From: Ruminococcus sp. UBA5129
GTDB taxonomy: Bacteria > Bacillota > Clostridia > Oscillospirales > Ruminococcaceae
Length of the DNA stretch: 12,910 nt
Assembly: GCA_002414125.1 (NCBI GenBank)
Contig: DHYN01000070.1
Coordinates: forward strand, 36,836 to 49,745
Direction of reading: 5' to 3'
This document shows, piece by piece, positions 1 through 7,394 of this stretch (position 1 is the first letter of the stretch; each line of letters opens with the position of its first letter). The notes beneath the pieces were generated by a model. It saw only the letters and a program-made list of their open reading frames with translations, was not told the origin of the DNA and did no database searches. The translations under genes were made by a program, and so were the position numbers.

Positions 1-1
1 C

Positions 2-1378
2 TTCGCTGCACTCGTTAAGAAGCAGCGTGAAACAGCACGTGCAGACCACCTCGCCAAGGCGGGCTCGTCATGGGCAGATAACAGCATCAGAGTTGATGCT
101 CCAAAGACAGTATTCACAGGCTATACAGATTTCGAGGATGCCGATGCAGAGATCCTCGCTATTTACAGGAACGGTGAAGAGGTACAGAGCGCTTGTGAGG
201 GCGAGGACGTTGTCATCGTTCTTGACAAGACCCCGTTTTACGCTGAGAGCGGCGGTCAGGTAGGCGATACCGGTTCGCTTATCTTCGGTGAGAATATCGC
301 TTCCGTAGCAGATACAATGAAATCAGAGGGACATTTCCTCCACATAGCATCAGTCGAGCAGGGAAGTCTCTCAAAGGGCGACAAGGTGCTCGCTCAGATA
401 GATAAGGCGCGCCGACTTGCCGTCATGAGGAATCACACTACAGCACATCTTCTCCAGCACGCACTCAGACAGGTGCTCGGCGATCATGTTCATCAGGCAG
501 GTCAGCTCGTCAACGAGAAAAATTGTCGTTTCGATTTTAACAGCTTTGCAGCTATGACAGATGAAGAGATCGCTAAGGTAGAGGAAATCGTAAATAACGA
601 GATCATGAACGCATTCCCCGTAACAATGGAGGAAATGCCGATCGAGGAGGCACGAAAGCTCGGTGCAATGGCTCTGTTCGGCGAGAAGTACGGCGATACA
701 GTAAGAGTAGTTACAGCAAATGAATCAATTGAGTTCTGCGGCGGTACTCATGTATCAAATACATCGCAGATCGGACTTTTTAAGATCGTTTCGGAGAGCT
801 CTGTAGCAGCCGGTGTCAGAAGAATAGAAGCTGTTACAGGTCTCGGTGTTATCGAGCTTCTCAATGAGTTCAAGAGTGTTATTGCCCAGTCGGCAAAGGC
901 ACTCAAGCTCGCAAACTTAACAGAGCTTCCCGAGAAATGCGCATCCGTATTCGCAGAGTCGAAAGAGAAGGATAAGCAGCTCGAGAGCCTCAACCAGCAG
1001 ATCGCAAATGCAAAGCTCGCATCTATCCTTGAAAACGCTGAGGAGATCGGCGGTGTTAAGGTAGTTGCATCTAAGCTCGAAAATACAACTCCCGACATAC
1101 TCAGAAAGCTCGGCGACAGCATCAAAGACAAGAATGAGGCAGCCGTTGCACTCTTTGCAGGCGTCAGCGGCGAAAAGGGAACATTCTACTGTGTATGCAC
1201 TCCCGAGGCAGTTAAGAAGGGTGCAAACGCAGGTAAGATCGTTAAGGAAACAGCAGCGCTCACAGGCGGAAAGGGCGGCGGAAAGCCTGATTCAGCTATG
1301 GCAGGCGCAGGAAATATCGCTGATATGGACAAGGCTGTCGCAGCTTTCAGCGGCATCGTAAAAGGATTTATTGCATAA
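2..1378 (+). CDS. alaS: Alanine--tRNA ligase, C-terminal 458 residues (5' end outside window)
   Basis: AlaRS charges tRNA-Ala with alanine and removes mischarged Ser or Gly in its editing domain. The frame is open from base 2 with no start, so roughly the first half (catalytic and tRNA-recognition domains, about 420 residues by family length) lies upstream. Visible landmarks in order are the family signature TPFYAESGGQVGDTG near 230-275, the editing-site zinc motif HTTAH at 434-448 and its second half CGGTH at 737-751 (Cys 737-739, His 749-751), RRIEAVTG just after, a coiled-coil-like linker, and the C-Ala domain signature GGKGGGKPD at 1265-1291. All editing-site ligands are present. The stop TAA is 12 bases before the HIT gene start, and the HIT ribosome binding site overlaps the stop. 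The methionine at 317 is internal, not the true start, because the conserved AlaRS sequence continues upstream of it in frame. Confidence 0.97.
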   Translation, partial: FAALVKKQRETARADHLAKAGSSWADNSIRVDAPKTVFTGYTDFEDADAEILAIYRNGEEVQSACEGEDVVIVLDKTPFYAESGGQVGDTGSLIFGENIASVADTMKSEGHFLHIASVEQGSLSKGDKVLAQIDKARRLAVMRNHTTAHLLQHALRQVLGDHVHQAGQLVNEKNCRFDFNSFAAMTDEEIAKVEEIVNNEIMNAFPVTMEEMPIEEARKLGAMALFGEKYGDTVRVVTANESIEFCGGTHVSNTSQIGLFKIVSESSVAAGVRRIEAVTGLGVIELLNEFKSVIAQSAKALKLANLTELPEKCASVFAESKEKDKQLESLNQQIANAKLASILENAEEIGGVKVVASKLENTTPDILRKLGDSIKDKNEAAVALFAGVSGEKGTFYCVCTPEAVKKGANAGKIVKETAALTGGKGGGKPDSAMAGAGNIADMDKAVAAFSGIVKGFIA

Positions 1379-1390
1379 GGAGGAATAATA

Positions 1391-1747
1391 ATGGACTGTT
1401 TATTCTGCAAGATCGTTGACGGAGAGATCCCGAGCACAAAGGTGTATGAGGACGAGTATGTTTATTGCTTCAAGGACATCGCGCCTATCGCACCTATCCA
1501 CTATCTCATCATACCAAAGGTACACATCACAAGCGCGGCCGATATTACCGCGGATAACTCCTCTATCGTTGCGCACATCTTTGAGGCTGCTGCAAAGATA
1601 GCAAAGGCTGAGGGCATCGAAAACGGTTTCAGGATCATAAATAACTGCGGAGACGATGCCGGTCAGACCGTTAAGCACCTCCATTTTCACCTCCTTGCAG
1701 GTGTAAAAATGGGTTGGGGTCCCGAGTCTATCGGAAAGACTGAGTGA
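1391..1747 (+). CDS. HIT-family (HINT/PKCI-like) nucleotide hydrolase
   Basis: This 118-residue protein belongs to the histidine triad superfamily, whose HINT branch hydrolyses adenosine phosphoramidates and acyl-adenylates in the cytoplasm. The histidine triad HLHFHLL is at residues 96-102; the middle His98 is the expected nucleophile. Cys3 and Cys6 in the N-terminal DCLFCKI, with His45 and His96, match the zinc-binding set seen in some bacterial HIT proteins. Length is typical. A strong ribosome binding site (AAGGAGG, 1377-1383) fixes the ATG. Its place directly after alaS is suggestive, since HINT enzymes can cleave aminoacyl-adenylates, but that functional link is an inference. The stop at 1745-1747 overlaps the ribosome binding site of the next gene. 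Confidence 0.95.
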   Translation: MDCLFCKIVDGEIPSTKVYEDEYVYCFKDIAPIAPIHYLIIPKVHITSAADITADNSSIVAHIFEAAAKIAKAEGIENGFRIINNCGDDAGQTVKHLHFHLLAGVKMGWGPESIGKTE

Positions 1748-1752
1748 GGTGA
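1746..1752 (+). promoter_or_regulatory. Ribosome binding site that decides the phosphoribosyltransferase start
   Basis: GAGGTGA lies 5 bases before ATG 1758. The alternative in-frame GTG at 1749 lies inside this motif and so is unlikely to be the start. The site overlaps the HIT stop codon, which suggests translational coupling. Confidence 0.75.
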
Positions 1753-1757
1753 GCATA

Positions 1758-2294
1758 ATGGCAACGTATGAACTCAAGATAGCAGGTCTTACAAGGCAGC
1801 TTCAGCGCTGTCCGCTCAACGAAAAGCTTGATATTGCGGCATTTGTAATGTTTTCGGACGTTGAACTTACTGTTGCCTGTGCTGAGCAGCTTCTGGCAAA
1901 GTGTCCCGATTTTGACGTGATCCTTACTGCCGAGTCAAAGGGGATACCGCTCGCATACGAAATGGCGCGTCAGAGCGGCAAGATGTATGTCGTTGCAAGA
2001 AAGTCTGTCAAGCTCTACATGACAGATCCTATTTCTGTTGATGTAAAGTCGATCACTACATCGAATGTTCAGACTCTTCACCTTTCAAAGGAGAAAGCTG
2101 AAATGATAAAGGGCAAGCGTGTACTCATCGTTGATGACGTCATAAGCACGGGCGAGTCGCTGATCGCGCTTGAGAAGCTTTGCGATGCAGCAGAGGGAAA
2201 AATTGCTGCAAAGGCAGCAGTCCTTGCAGAGGGTGATGCAGCAGACAGGACCGACATACTCTATCTCGAAAAGCTTCCGCTTTTTTTCAAGTGA
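1758..2294 (+). CDS. Adenine-type phosphoribosyltransferase family protein
   Basis: The type I phosphoribosyltransferase fold uses PRPP to attach ribose-5-phosphate to a base, or binds PRPP for regulation. The PRPP-binding loop VLIVDDVISTGES is at residues 122-134 of 178, with both acidic residues and the TG intact. Upstream, AESKGIPLAYEMA (58-70) and VVARKSVKLY (78-87) line up with the EARGF..A and VRKPGKLP blocks of adenine phosphoribosyltransferase (Apt). The N-terminus (LTRQLQRCPLNEKLDIAAFVMFSD, split here by residues 11-34) is only loosely Apt-like, so the substrate is not certain; a xanthine-type or orphan enzyme is possible. Start ATG 1758 is chosen for its ribosome binding site. The gene sits between the HIT gene and comEC on the same strand. 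A short, AT-rich stem followed by T7 (2269-2287) lies at its 3' end but is too weak to call a terminator. Confidence 0.88.
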   Translation: MATYELKIAGLTRQLQRCPLNEKLDIAAFVMFSDVELTVACAEQLLAKCPDFDVILTAESKGIPLAYEMARQSGKMYVVARKSVKLYMTDPISVDVKSITTSNVQTLHLSKEKAEMIKGKRVLIVDDVISTGESLIALEKLCDAAEGKIAAKAAVLAEGDAADRTDILYLEKLPLFFK

Positions 2295-2311
2295 GATAAT
2301 TTCATAAATAT

Positions 2312-4372
2312 ATGAAGCGAAAAATGATTGGTGCGGCAGCAGCATATATGTCGGGATTGTTTTTCGCTTCCTTTTTTACGGAGGGAAGCGATTTTCTGCT
2401 GCTTGCAGGGTCGATTCCCCTGTTTTGTATCGTCGGAAGATATTTCCTTAAGCTGACATCAGGTACAGTGCTGACGATTGCAATTGCCTTTTCTGCGGCA
2501 TTCACGGCGTTTCAGCTCCATACTCATCTCTATTGTGAGAGCGTGACCGAATTTGCAGGTCAGACCTGTTCTTATTCGGGTGAGATAATTGATTTCAAGG
2601 AGCATGACAGCGGATATGCAACGTATACTCTCAGCGGAACGATAAACGGGACTCAACGTGCAAAGCTGTCGCTCTTTGCCGAGTCAAGGTCGGCGAATAT
2701 CGGAGATACTGTCGTGCTTGAGAGCGTTGTTCCGGAGCTTCATGGAAGTGATTATCTTTTTGACGGACAGACCTATTATAAGTCGAAGAACATCTTTCTG
2801 ACCGCTGCAAATTGCGATATATCGGAGATAAGGCACAACGGTACTCACAAACTGCGCAACCGTCTCGTCGACTTTCGCGAACGAATGATATGCGGTTTTT
2901 ACAGTGAGACTGACCCCGAAACGGGAGCGTTTCTTACGGGAATGGTATTTGGCGATAATTCCGATATGGAGGATTCAGATAAGACACTTCTCTACCGGTG
3001 CGGCATCGGTCATGTAATGGCGGTTTCGGGTCTGCACATATCTCTTATCGTAATATTGATAATGACGATAATGCGTGGTCTCGGCGCAGGAAAGTATTTA
3101 TCGTTTGCTGTTATGGACGTATTTCTTGTGCTTATGATAATACTTGTGGAATCTCCGATAACAGCAGTCAGAGCGGCAATAATGCTCAACATCATGTATT
3201 CCGCGCGGCTTTTCCTGCGGCAGAACGATCCGCTCAATTCGCTGTCTGTTGCAGTGCTTGTGATATGCATCATGAATCCGTATGTTATCTATGATGCAGG
3301 ATTCATACTGTCGATAAGCGGCACATTTGGTATTGCGGTTTTCGGTCCGTATATGACGAAAAATCTGAGCGAATATACTTTTATCAAGAGGATATTCAAG
3401 AATTTTCTGATAATGATATTCGTCTCAATGTGTCTGATGCCCGTGAATCTGTATTACTTCGATGAGGTGTCGCTGATCTCGCCGATCACAAATATTTTTG
3501 TAGTGGTATTCTGTATCGCGGCGATGATCGCAGGACTCCTTTATGTGTTCACATTCGGGCATTTTCCGCTTATAATTCTTGCAAAGCCATGCACTGAGGT
3601 CGTAAGAGCGGTAAGTGGGTTCCTCGGCAGGATACGCGGGATAAAGCTTTCTGCGATAAATGAAAAGCTTGCCGTATTCGCTGCCATTTGTGCTTTCGCT
3701 GTCATTGCAGTCTATGCGCTGATGCGAAGAAGAAAGAACGTTGCGTTCGCACTTGCGGCAGTCACTGTGATTTTTTTCACGGCTTCGGCATTATACACTC
3801 ACTCTCGTCTGGAACGCTTCACGGTTTCGGTACTTGGAAAAGGCTCAGACTGTGCAGTAGTTATTCACGACAGCGGAAGTGTGATCGTATGCGATATGAG
3901 CGGAGATCATCGTACTCCTAAATATGTGCGGAGGTATCTGACTCAGATAGGTGCTGACAGCGTTGATACGCTTATCGTTACACAGAAGCAGGCGTCTCAG
4001 ACGGTCGCGTATGAATATGTGCTTGACCTGTTTGACATAAAGAGGACACTGACCGATGAAGCGATACCCACGGTCAGCGCCGAGTCCTCGAACGGTGATG
4101 CGATAGTTGTCGAAGCTCCTGATTTCAGGGCAGAATATTCCGAGGGGATACTTCAAATTTCGTGCGGCGAATTCACGATCAGGATCATGCCGTCAAAGCT
4201 TTTCATCGGATCTGAGGCAGATGTTACTGTGCTTTACGGCTATAGCTCCACGGCACATGCCGATCCAGTTAACGATACGGTAATAAGCCTGAGCAAAACA
4301 TACGGCGGCATAAATAATTTTGAGATCATACCGTCTAAAGACGGCGGAGAATTTGAAATAAGGAGGCTCTAA
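2312..4372 (+). CDS. comEC: ComEC/Rec2-family DNA uptake channel with degenerate beta-lactamase-like domain
   Basis: ComEC is the inner-membrane channel that takes up single-stranded DNA during natural transformation. The 686 residues follow the family order: N-terminal membrane segments (about 5-65), an OB-like soluble domain (about 80-170, DUF4131-like), the polytopic Competence domain with signature VMAVSGLHISL at 235-245 and further helices to about 495, then a C-terminal metallo-beta-lactamase-like domain (about 503-686). In that last domain the usual THPHADH ligand motif reads T-Q-K-Q-A-S-Q (557-563, bases 3980-4000). The later HHGS-type motif is also absent, with LYGYSSTAHAD at 641-651 in that region. 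The fold probably remains but metal-dependent nuclease activity should be lost. No clear ribosome binding site precedes ATG 2312; ATG 2324 is the other candidate. The stop is one base before holA. Confidence 0.93.
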   Translation: MKRKMIGAAAAYMSGLFFASFFTEGSDFLLLAGSIPLFCIVGRYFLKLTSGTVLTIAIAFSAAFTAFQLHTHLYCESVTEFAGQTCSYSGEIIDFKEHDSGYATYTLSGTINGTQRAKLSLFAESRSANIGDTVVLESVVPELHGSDYLFDGQTYYKSKNIFLTAANCDISEIRHNGTHKLRNRLVDFRERMICGFYSETDPETGAFLTGMVFGDNSDMEDSDKTLLYRCGIGHVMAVSGLHISLIVILIMTIMRGLGAGKYLSFAVMDVFLVLMIILVESPITAVRAAIMLNIMYSARLFLRQNDPLNSLSVAVLVICIMNPYVIYDAGFILSISGTFGIAVFGPYMTKNLSEYTFIKRIFKNFLIMIFVSMCLMPVNLYYFDEVSLISPITNIFVVVFCIAAMIAGLLYVFTFGHFPLIILAKPCTEVVRAVSGFLGRIRGIKLSAINEKLAVFAAICAFAVIAVYALMRRRKNVAFALAAVTVIFFTASALYTHSRLERFTVSVLGKGSDCAVVIHDSGSVIVCDMSGDHRTPKYVRRYLTQIGADSVDTLIVTQKQASQTVAYEYVLDLFDIKRTLTDEAIPTVSAESSNGDAIVVEAPDFRAEYSEGILQISCGEFTIRIMPSKLFIGSEADVTVLYGYSSTAHADPVNDTVISLSKTYGGINNFEIIPSKDGGEFEIRRL
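4361..4366 (+). promoter_or_regulatory. holA ribosome binding site inside the end of comEC
   Basis: AGGAGG lies 7 bases before ATG 4374 and within the last codons of comEC, so holA translation is probably coupled to comEC. Confidence 0.8.
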
Positions 4373-4373
4373 A

Positions 4374-5420
4374 ATGGCTCAGACAGACCCGAGGTCATTG
4401 AAGGCACAGTTGAAAAAGGGTGAGCTTGCCAATTTCTATTACCTTTACGGAACGGACATTGCGGCTGTAGAGGAGCTTACCTCGGCTATTATAAAGAGAG
4501 CAGTCGGTGACAACGCTGAGTTTGCGCTGACGAAGCTTGAGGGCGGTTCGCTGAATGTTTCGGATTTTCGTGATATGACCGAGATGATGCCGATGATGTC
4601 GGAGTACAACTGCATTCTCGTAAACGACTACAACTGTGATACTCAGCGTGAGGAGGTTACGAAAACGCTGCTTTCCGTTTTGAAGGAGATACCGTCTGCA
4701 ACGGTGGTAATCTTCAACGTGACAGGATTTGATGTCAAGGCAGGCAAGAAAAAATTCGATGCAAAGAACAAGAACAAAAAGCTTGCAGACCTTGCAGCAA
4801 AGATCGGTATTGCGTGTGAAGCACTTCCTAAAACGGCTCATGACATGGTTAAGGATATATGTGCGAGGGTCTCAGTGCGCGGAGGACTTATCAGCGCTCC
4901 TGCGGCACAGCTTCTTGCGGAGCGATGCCTCTGCGATACTATCATGATAGCGAACGAGATCGACAAGCTGTGTGCCTATGCAGGCAGCAGCGAGATAACC
5001 GTAGATACGATCGAGCTGCTTGTCGCAAAGCAGAGTGATGTCACGATATTCAACCTCTCAGATGCCGTAGCCGCTTTCAACAGGAAGGCTGCATTCGATG
5101 CGCTCAATGAGCTTTTTGCGCGAAACGAAAATCCGAACAGTATTCTCAAAAGCATTTCCGATTCATTTGTCGATATGTACCGTGCGGCAGCAGCTAAGAA
5201 GTGCGGCAGGACAATAAATGATGTGATGCGTGATTTTGACTACAAATGGGAATTTAAGGTGAAAAATGCATTCAGGAATACCTCTCGCATGTCGATGAAG
5301 CGGATTCGTGAGTGTATGGCTATCCTCCGAGATACGGCTGTGAAGCTCAATTCCACCCCGATCGACAAGAGGGTTCTCATAGAAGAAGCTATAACCGAAA
5401 TGCTCATGCTGAAAAATTGA
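4374..5420 (+). CDS. holA: DNA polymerase III subunit delta
   Basis: HolA is the clamp-loader wrench that opens the sliding clamp on DNA during replication. The 348-residue length is normal. The N-terminal AAA+-like domain begins with the family pattern (residues 16-30, GELANFYYLYGTDIA), without a functional Walker A as expected for delta. Further matches are MTEMMPMMSEYNCILVND (68-85), where the clamp-interacting region lies, and the C-terminal collar signature starting at IFNLSDAVAAFNRKAAF (225-241), followed by helices ending TPIDKRVLIEEAI. comEC followed by holA is a conserved order in many Firmicutes and supports both calls. The stop TGA (5418-5420) overlaps an ATG at 5420 that is in frame with the next gene, but the preferred start of that gene is 12 bases further on. 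Confidence 0.95.
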   Translation: MAQTDPRSLKAQLKKGELANFYYLYGTDIAAVEELTSAIIKRAVGDNAEFALTKLEGGSLNVSDFRDMTEMMPMMSEYNCILVNDYNCDTQREEVTKTLLSVLKEIPSATVVIFNVTGFDVKAGKKKFDAKNKNKKLADLAAKIGIACEALPKTAHDMVKDICARVSVRGGLISAPAAQLLAERCLCDTIMIANEIDKLCAYAGSSEITVDTIELLVAKQSDVTIFNLSDAVAAFNRKAAFDALNELFARNENPNSILKSISDSFVDMYRAAAAKKCGRTINDVMRDFDYKWEFKVKNAFRNTSRMSMKRIRECMAILRDTAVKLNSTPIDKRVLIEEAITEMLMLKN

Positions 5421-5421
5421 T

Positions 5422-5425
5422 GGAG
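5422..5425 (+). promoter_or_regulatory. Ribosome binding site that decides the rnmV start
   Basis: GGAG lies 6 bases before ATG 5432. It favours 5432 over the in-frame ATG at 5420, which has no upstream motif at a suitable distance. The longer open frame back to 5312 overlaps holA and lacks Toprim homology there. Confidence 0.65.
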
Positions 5426-5431
5426 ATCCAT

Positions 5432-6031
5432 ATGATAAAAATAAATGAGGCGATCATCGTTGAGGGAAAGTATGACAAGATCAAGCTATCCTCAATGGTC
5501 GATGCAGTTATAATCATCACAAACGGCTTCGGCATTTTTAAGGACAGGGAAAAGCTGGAGCTCATACGCTATTATGCTGAAAAAACGGGCATAATAATCC
5601 TCACCGATTCCGACAGCGCAGGTCTGAAGATAAGAAATTACATCAAGGGAGCGGTAAAGACGGGCAGCATCCGCAACATCTTCATACCTGATATTTTCGG
5701 CAAGGAAAAGCGAAAGGAAAAGCCCTCCGCAGAGGGAAAGCTGGGGGTCGAGGGGATCAGTGTGAAGCTTCTTGAGGAAGCTTTTGCCAAGGCAGGGGTC
5801 ATTTCATCAAATGAGGAGCGTCCGCGCGATATTACGAATCTTACGCTGTATGAGCTTGGACTAAGCGGCGGACGATCAAGCCGTGATTTAAGGCTTCGTC
5901 TGCAAAGAAGTCTTGGTCTGCCTCAGCTCATGTCGGCGAGTGCGCTTATAGAGGTGCTCAACACGATGATGAGCGCAGATGAGCTTGCCGAACGGACAGC
6001 AAAAATAAAGGAGGCGGCAAATGGAATTTAG
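5432..6031 (+). CDS. rnmV: Ribonuclease M5-like Toprim nuclease
   Basis: RNase M5 trims the 5S rRNA precursor in Gram-positive bacteria, acting on the RNA bound to ribosomal protein L18. The 199-residue protein starts with the Toprim glutamate motif (AIIVEGKYDKI, Glu11) and has the DxD motif in GIIILTDSDSAGLKIR (53-68; Asp59, Asp61), so the catalytic acids are intact. KLGVEGISVKLLEEAF (103-118) matches the RNase M5 GVGVEHAS region, although His in that motif is Gly here. The C-terminal half (LTLYELGLSGGRSSRDLR, 137-154, then LGLP) matches the M5 C-terminal domain. Length is close to B. subtilis RnmV. rnmV often sits beside ksgA; here it lies between holA and an MBOAT gene. Its last 11 bases overlap the MBOAT start, so the two are probably translationally coupled. 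Confidence 0.88.
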   Translation: MIKINEAIIVEGKYDKIKLSSMVDAVIIITNGFGIFKDREKLELIRYYAEKTGIIILTDSDSAGLKIRNYIKGAVKTGSIRNIFIPDIFGKEKRKEKPSAEGKLGVEGISVKLLEEAFAKAGVISSNEERPRDITNLTLYELGLSGGRSSRDLRLRLQRSLGLPQLMSASALIEVLNTMMSADELAERTAKIKEAANGI

Positions 6032-7385
6032 CAGCTTGCTTTTCATTTACGCATTTTTTCCGATAGCGCTTTTGCTCTATCAATTCATCCCAAAGGCTCA
6101 CAGGAACAGCTTTCTGCTGCTTGAAAGCACGGTGTTCTGCGGTCTGATCGGAGCAGGCTATCTTCTGTTCACAACCTTGATCGTACTGATGAACTACATT
6201 TTCGGAATACTTACTGCAAATGTGAGGAATAAGCCTTGCAGGCGAATAACGGCGGCAGCTTTTATTGCAGCAAATGCTGCGGCAGCGATTATTTTCACGA
6301 ACGGTATGCATGTAAGTGACCTGCTCCGTTCCGTGTTAAGACCTGTAGGCGTGTGCTTTATGACGCTTGGTGCGATAGGTTATATTTACGATGTCTGCGA
6401 AAAAAAGGTCGCTGCCGAGAAGAATATCATGAATCTTGCACTCTATTTCATGCTGTTCACGAAGCTCCCTATGGGACCGCTTATAGGCTATGGAAGCTTT
6501 TCGAGACAGCTTATTGGGCGCTGCAGCAGCATAGAGCGGATCGGTGAGGGCATTGAGCTTTTCATCATCGGACTCGCCAAAAAGGTCATATTTGCCGACA
6601 GCATATATCCGTTGTTTTTTGCGGTAAATACGCTTGATGTAAAGCAGATCTCGGCACTGTCGGCATGGCTCGGTTCGACAGGCTATGTGCTCTGCTTGTA
6701 TTTCACTCTTTCGGGATATTCGGATATGGGTGCTGGACTTTCACGCTGCTTCGGGTTTACGCTCCCTCGCAGCTTCAGATACCCATGTGTCAGCATCGGT
6801 ATGAATAGCTTCTGCCGAAGCTGGCATATTCCGGTAGTGCGCCGTTTCGAGGAGATGATAGCTTCACCGCTGCATAGATCGCGTGCTTCAAATGCAGTAA
6901 AGAATGCCGCGTTTATAGCATGCTGGGGGATCATCGGTCTTTGGTACAGCTTTCGTGCATCGCTCTTTGTGTGGGGGATTATTATCGGAACGTCCGCCGT
7001 TATCGAGCGTTATCTCGTTGACAGAAAGGCGCTCAAGGCAACATCACTCATTTATACATCGGTGATAATTATAGTTTCCGCGGTGTTTTTCTTTGGAGGA
7101 ACCATGTCGTATTCGCTTCACTATCTGTTTGCGATGATCGGCGGAAACAACAATATCGCTGACGGAGTATCATTCTATCTGCTCAAGTCTTATGCGCTCG
7201 TTCTGCTCATCAGTATCTATGCATCGACAGACCTGTTCAGAAATCTGATCCTCCGTTCAAAGAAAAGGACATTTAAGAATATAGCGGACGCTGTTTCGCC
7301 GATAATCATGACAGCGATCCTTATGATATGCACTGCACTCATTTCAAGCAGTGGAAGCTCCGGTTCGATGCTCGGTATTTTATAG
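6021..7385 (+). CDS. AlgI-like MBOAT membrane protein lacking the catalytic histidine
   Basis: MBOAT proteins of the AlgI/DltB type carry acyl groups across the membrane for O-acylation of surface polymers. This 454-residue protein is strongly hydrophobic, with about 10 or more likely membrane helices, and follows AlgI closely: an N-terminal FFPIALLLYQFIPKAHRN (12-29), RPVGVCFMTL (107-116), the ALYFMLFTKLPMGPLIGY block (140-157), FIIGLAKKVIFAD (181-193), LYFTLSGYSDMGAGL (226-240). The WHIS-type His is kept (His269 in SWHIPV), but the surrounding FWRRWHISLSTWFRDYVY block is badly altered. The invariant active-site His of GLWHG is Tyr309 (GLWYS, TAC at 6945-6947). Start ATG 6021 has AAGGAGG at 6008-6014. 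The 11-base overlap with rnmV and 9-base gap to the DHHW gene indicate co-expression. The frame is intact, so this is not an obvious pseudogene; acyltransferase activity is doubtful. Confidence 0.88.
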   Translation: MEFSSLLFIYAFFPIALLLYQFIPKAHRNSFLLLESTVFCGLIGAGYLLFTTLIVLMNYIFGILTANVRNKPCRRITAAAFIAANAAAAIIFTNGMHVSDLLRSVLRPVGVCFMTLGAIGYIYDVCEKKVAAEKNIMNLALYFMLFTKLPMGPLIGYGSFSRQLIGRCSSIERIGEGIELFIIGLAKKVIFADSIYPLFFAVNTLDVKQISALSAWLGSTGYVLCLYFTLSGYSDMGAGLSRCFGFTLPRSFRYPCVSIGMNSFCRSWHIPVVRRFEEMIASPLHRSRASNAVKNAAFIACWGIIGLWYSFRASLFVWGIIIGTSAVIERYLVDRKALKATSLIYTSVIIIVSAVFFFGGTMSYSLHYLFAMIGGNNNIADGVSFYLLKSYALVLLISIYASTDLFRNLILRSKKRTFKNIADAVSPIIMTAILMICTALISSSGSSGSMLGIL

Positions 7386-7388
7386 GAG
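7384..7388 (+). promoter_or_regulatory. Ribosome binding site that decides the DHHW-like gene start
   Basis: AGGAG lies 6 bases before ATG 7395 but directly abuts the in-frame ATG at 7389, so 7395 is preferred. The motif overlaps the MBOAT stop codon. Confidence 0.7.
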
Positions 7389-7394
7389 ATGAAC

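Noticed and set aside
27..263. Open frame of 78 codons on the plus strand
   Set aside because: It overlaps alaS in another frame; the alaS frame here carries the conserved TPFYAESGGQVG motif.
2269..2287. Possible terminator AAAAGC-TTCC-GCTTTT plus T-run at the end of the phosphoribosyltransferase gene
   Set aside because: Only six pairs, four of them A-T, and it lies within coding sequence; too weak to call, though slight attenuation before comEC is possible.
4395..4841. 148-codon minus-strand frame inside holA
   Set aside because: Cys/Arg-rich shadow of holA with no supporting signals.
5312..5431. Upstream extension of the rnmV frame
   Set aside because: It overlaps holA, has no Toprim-related sequence, and the ribosome binding site fits ATG 5432.
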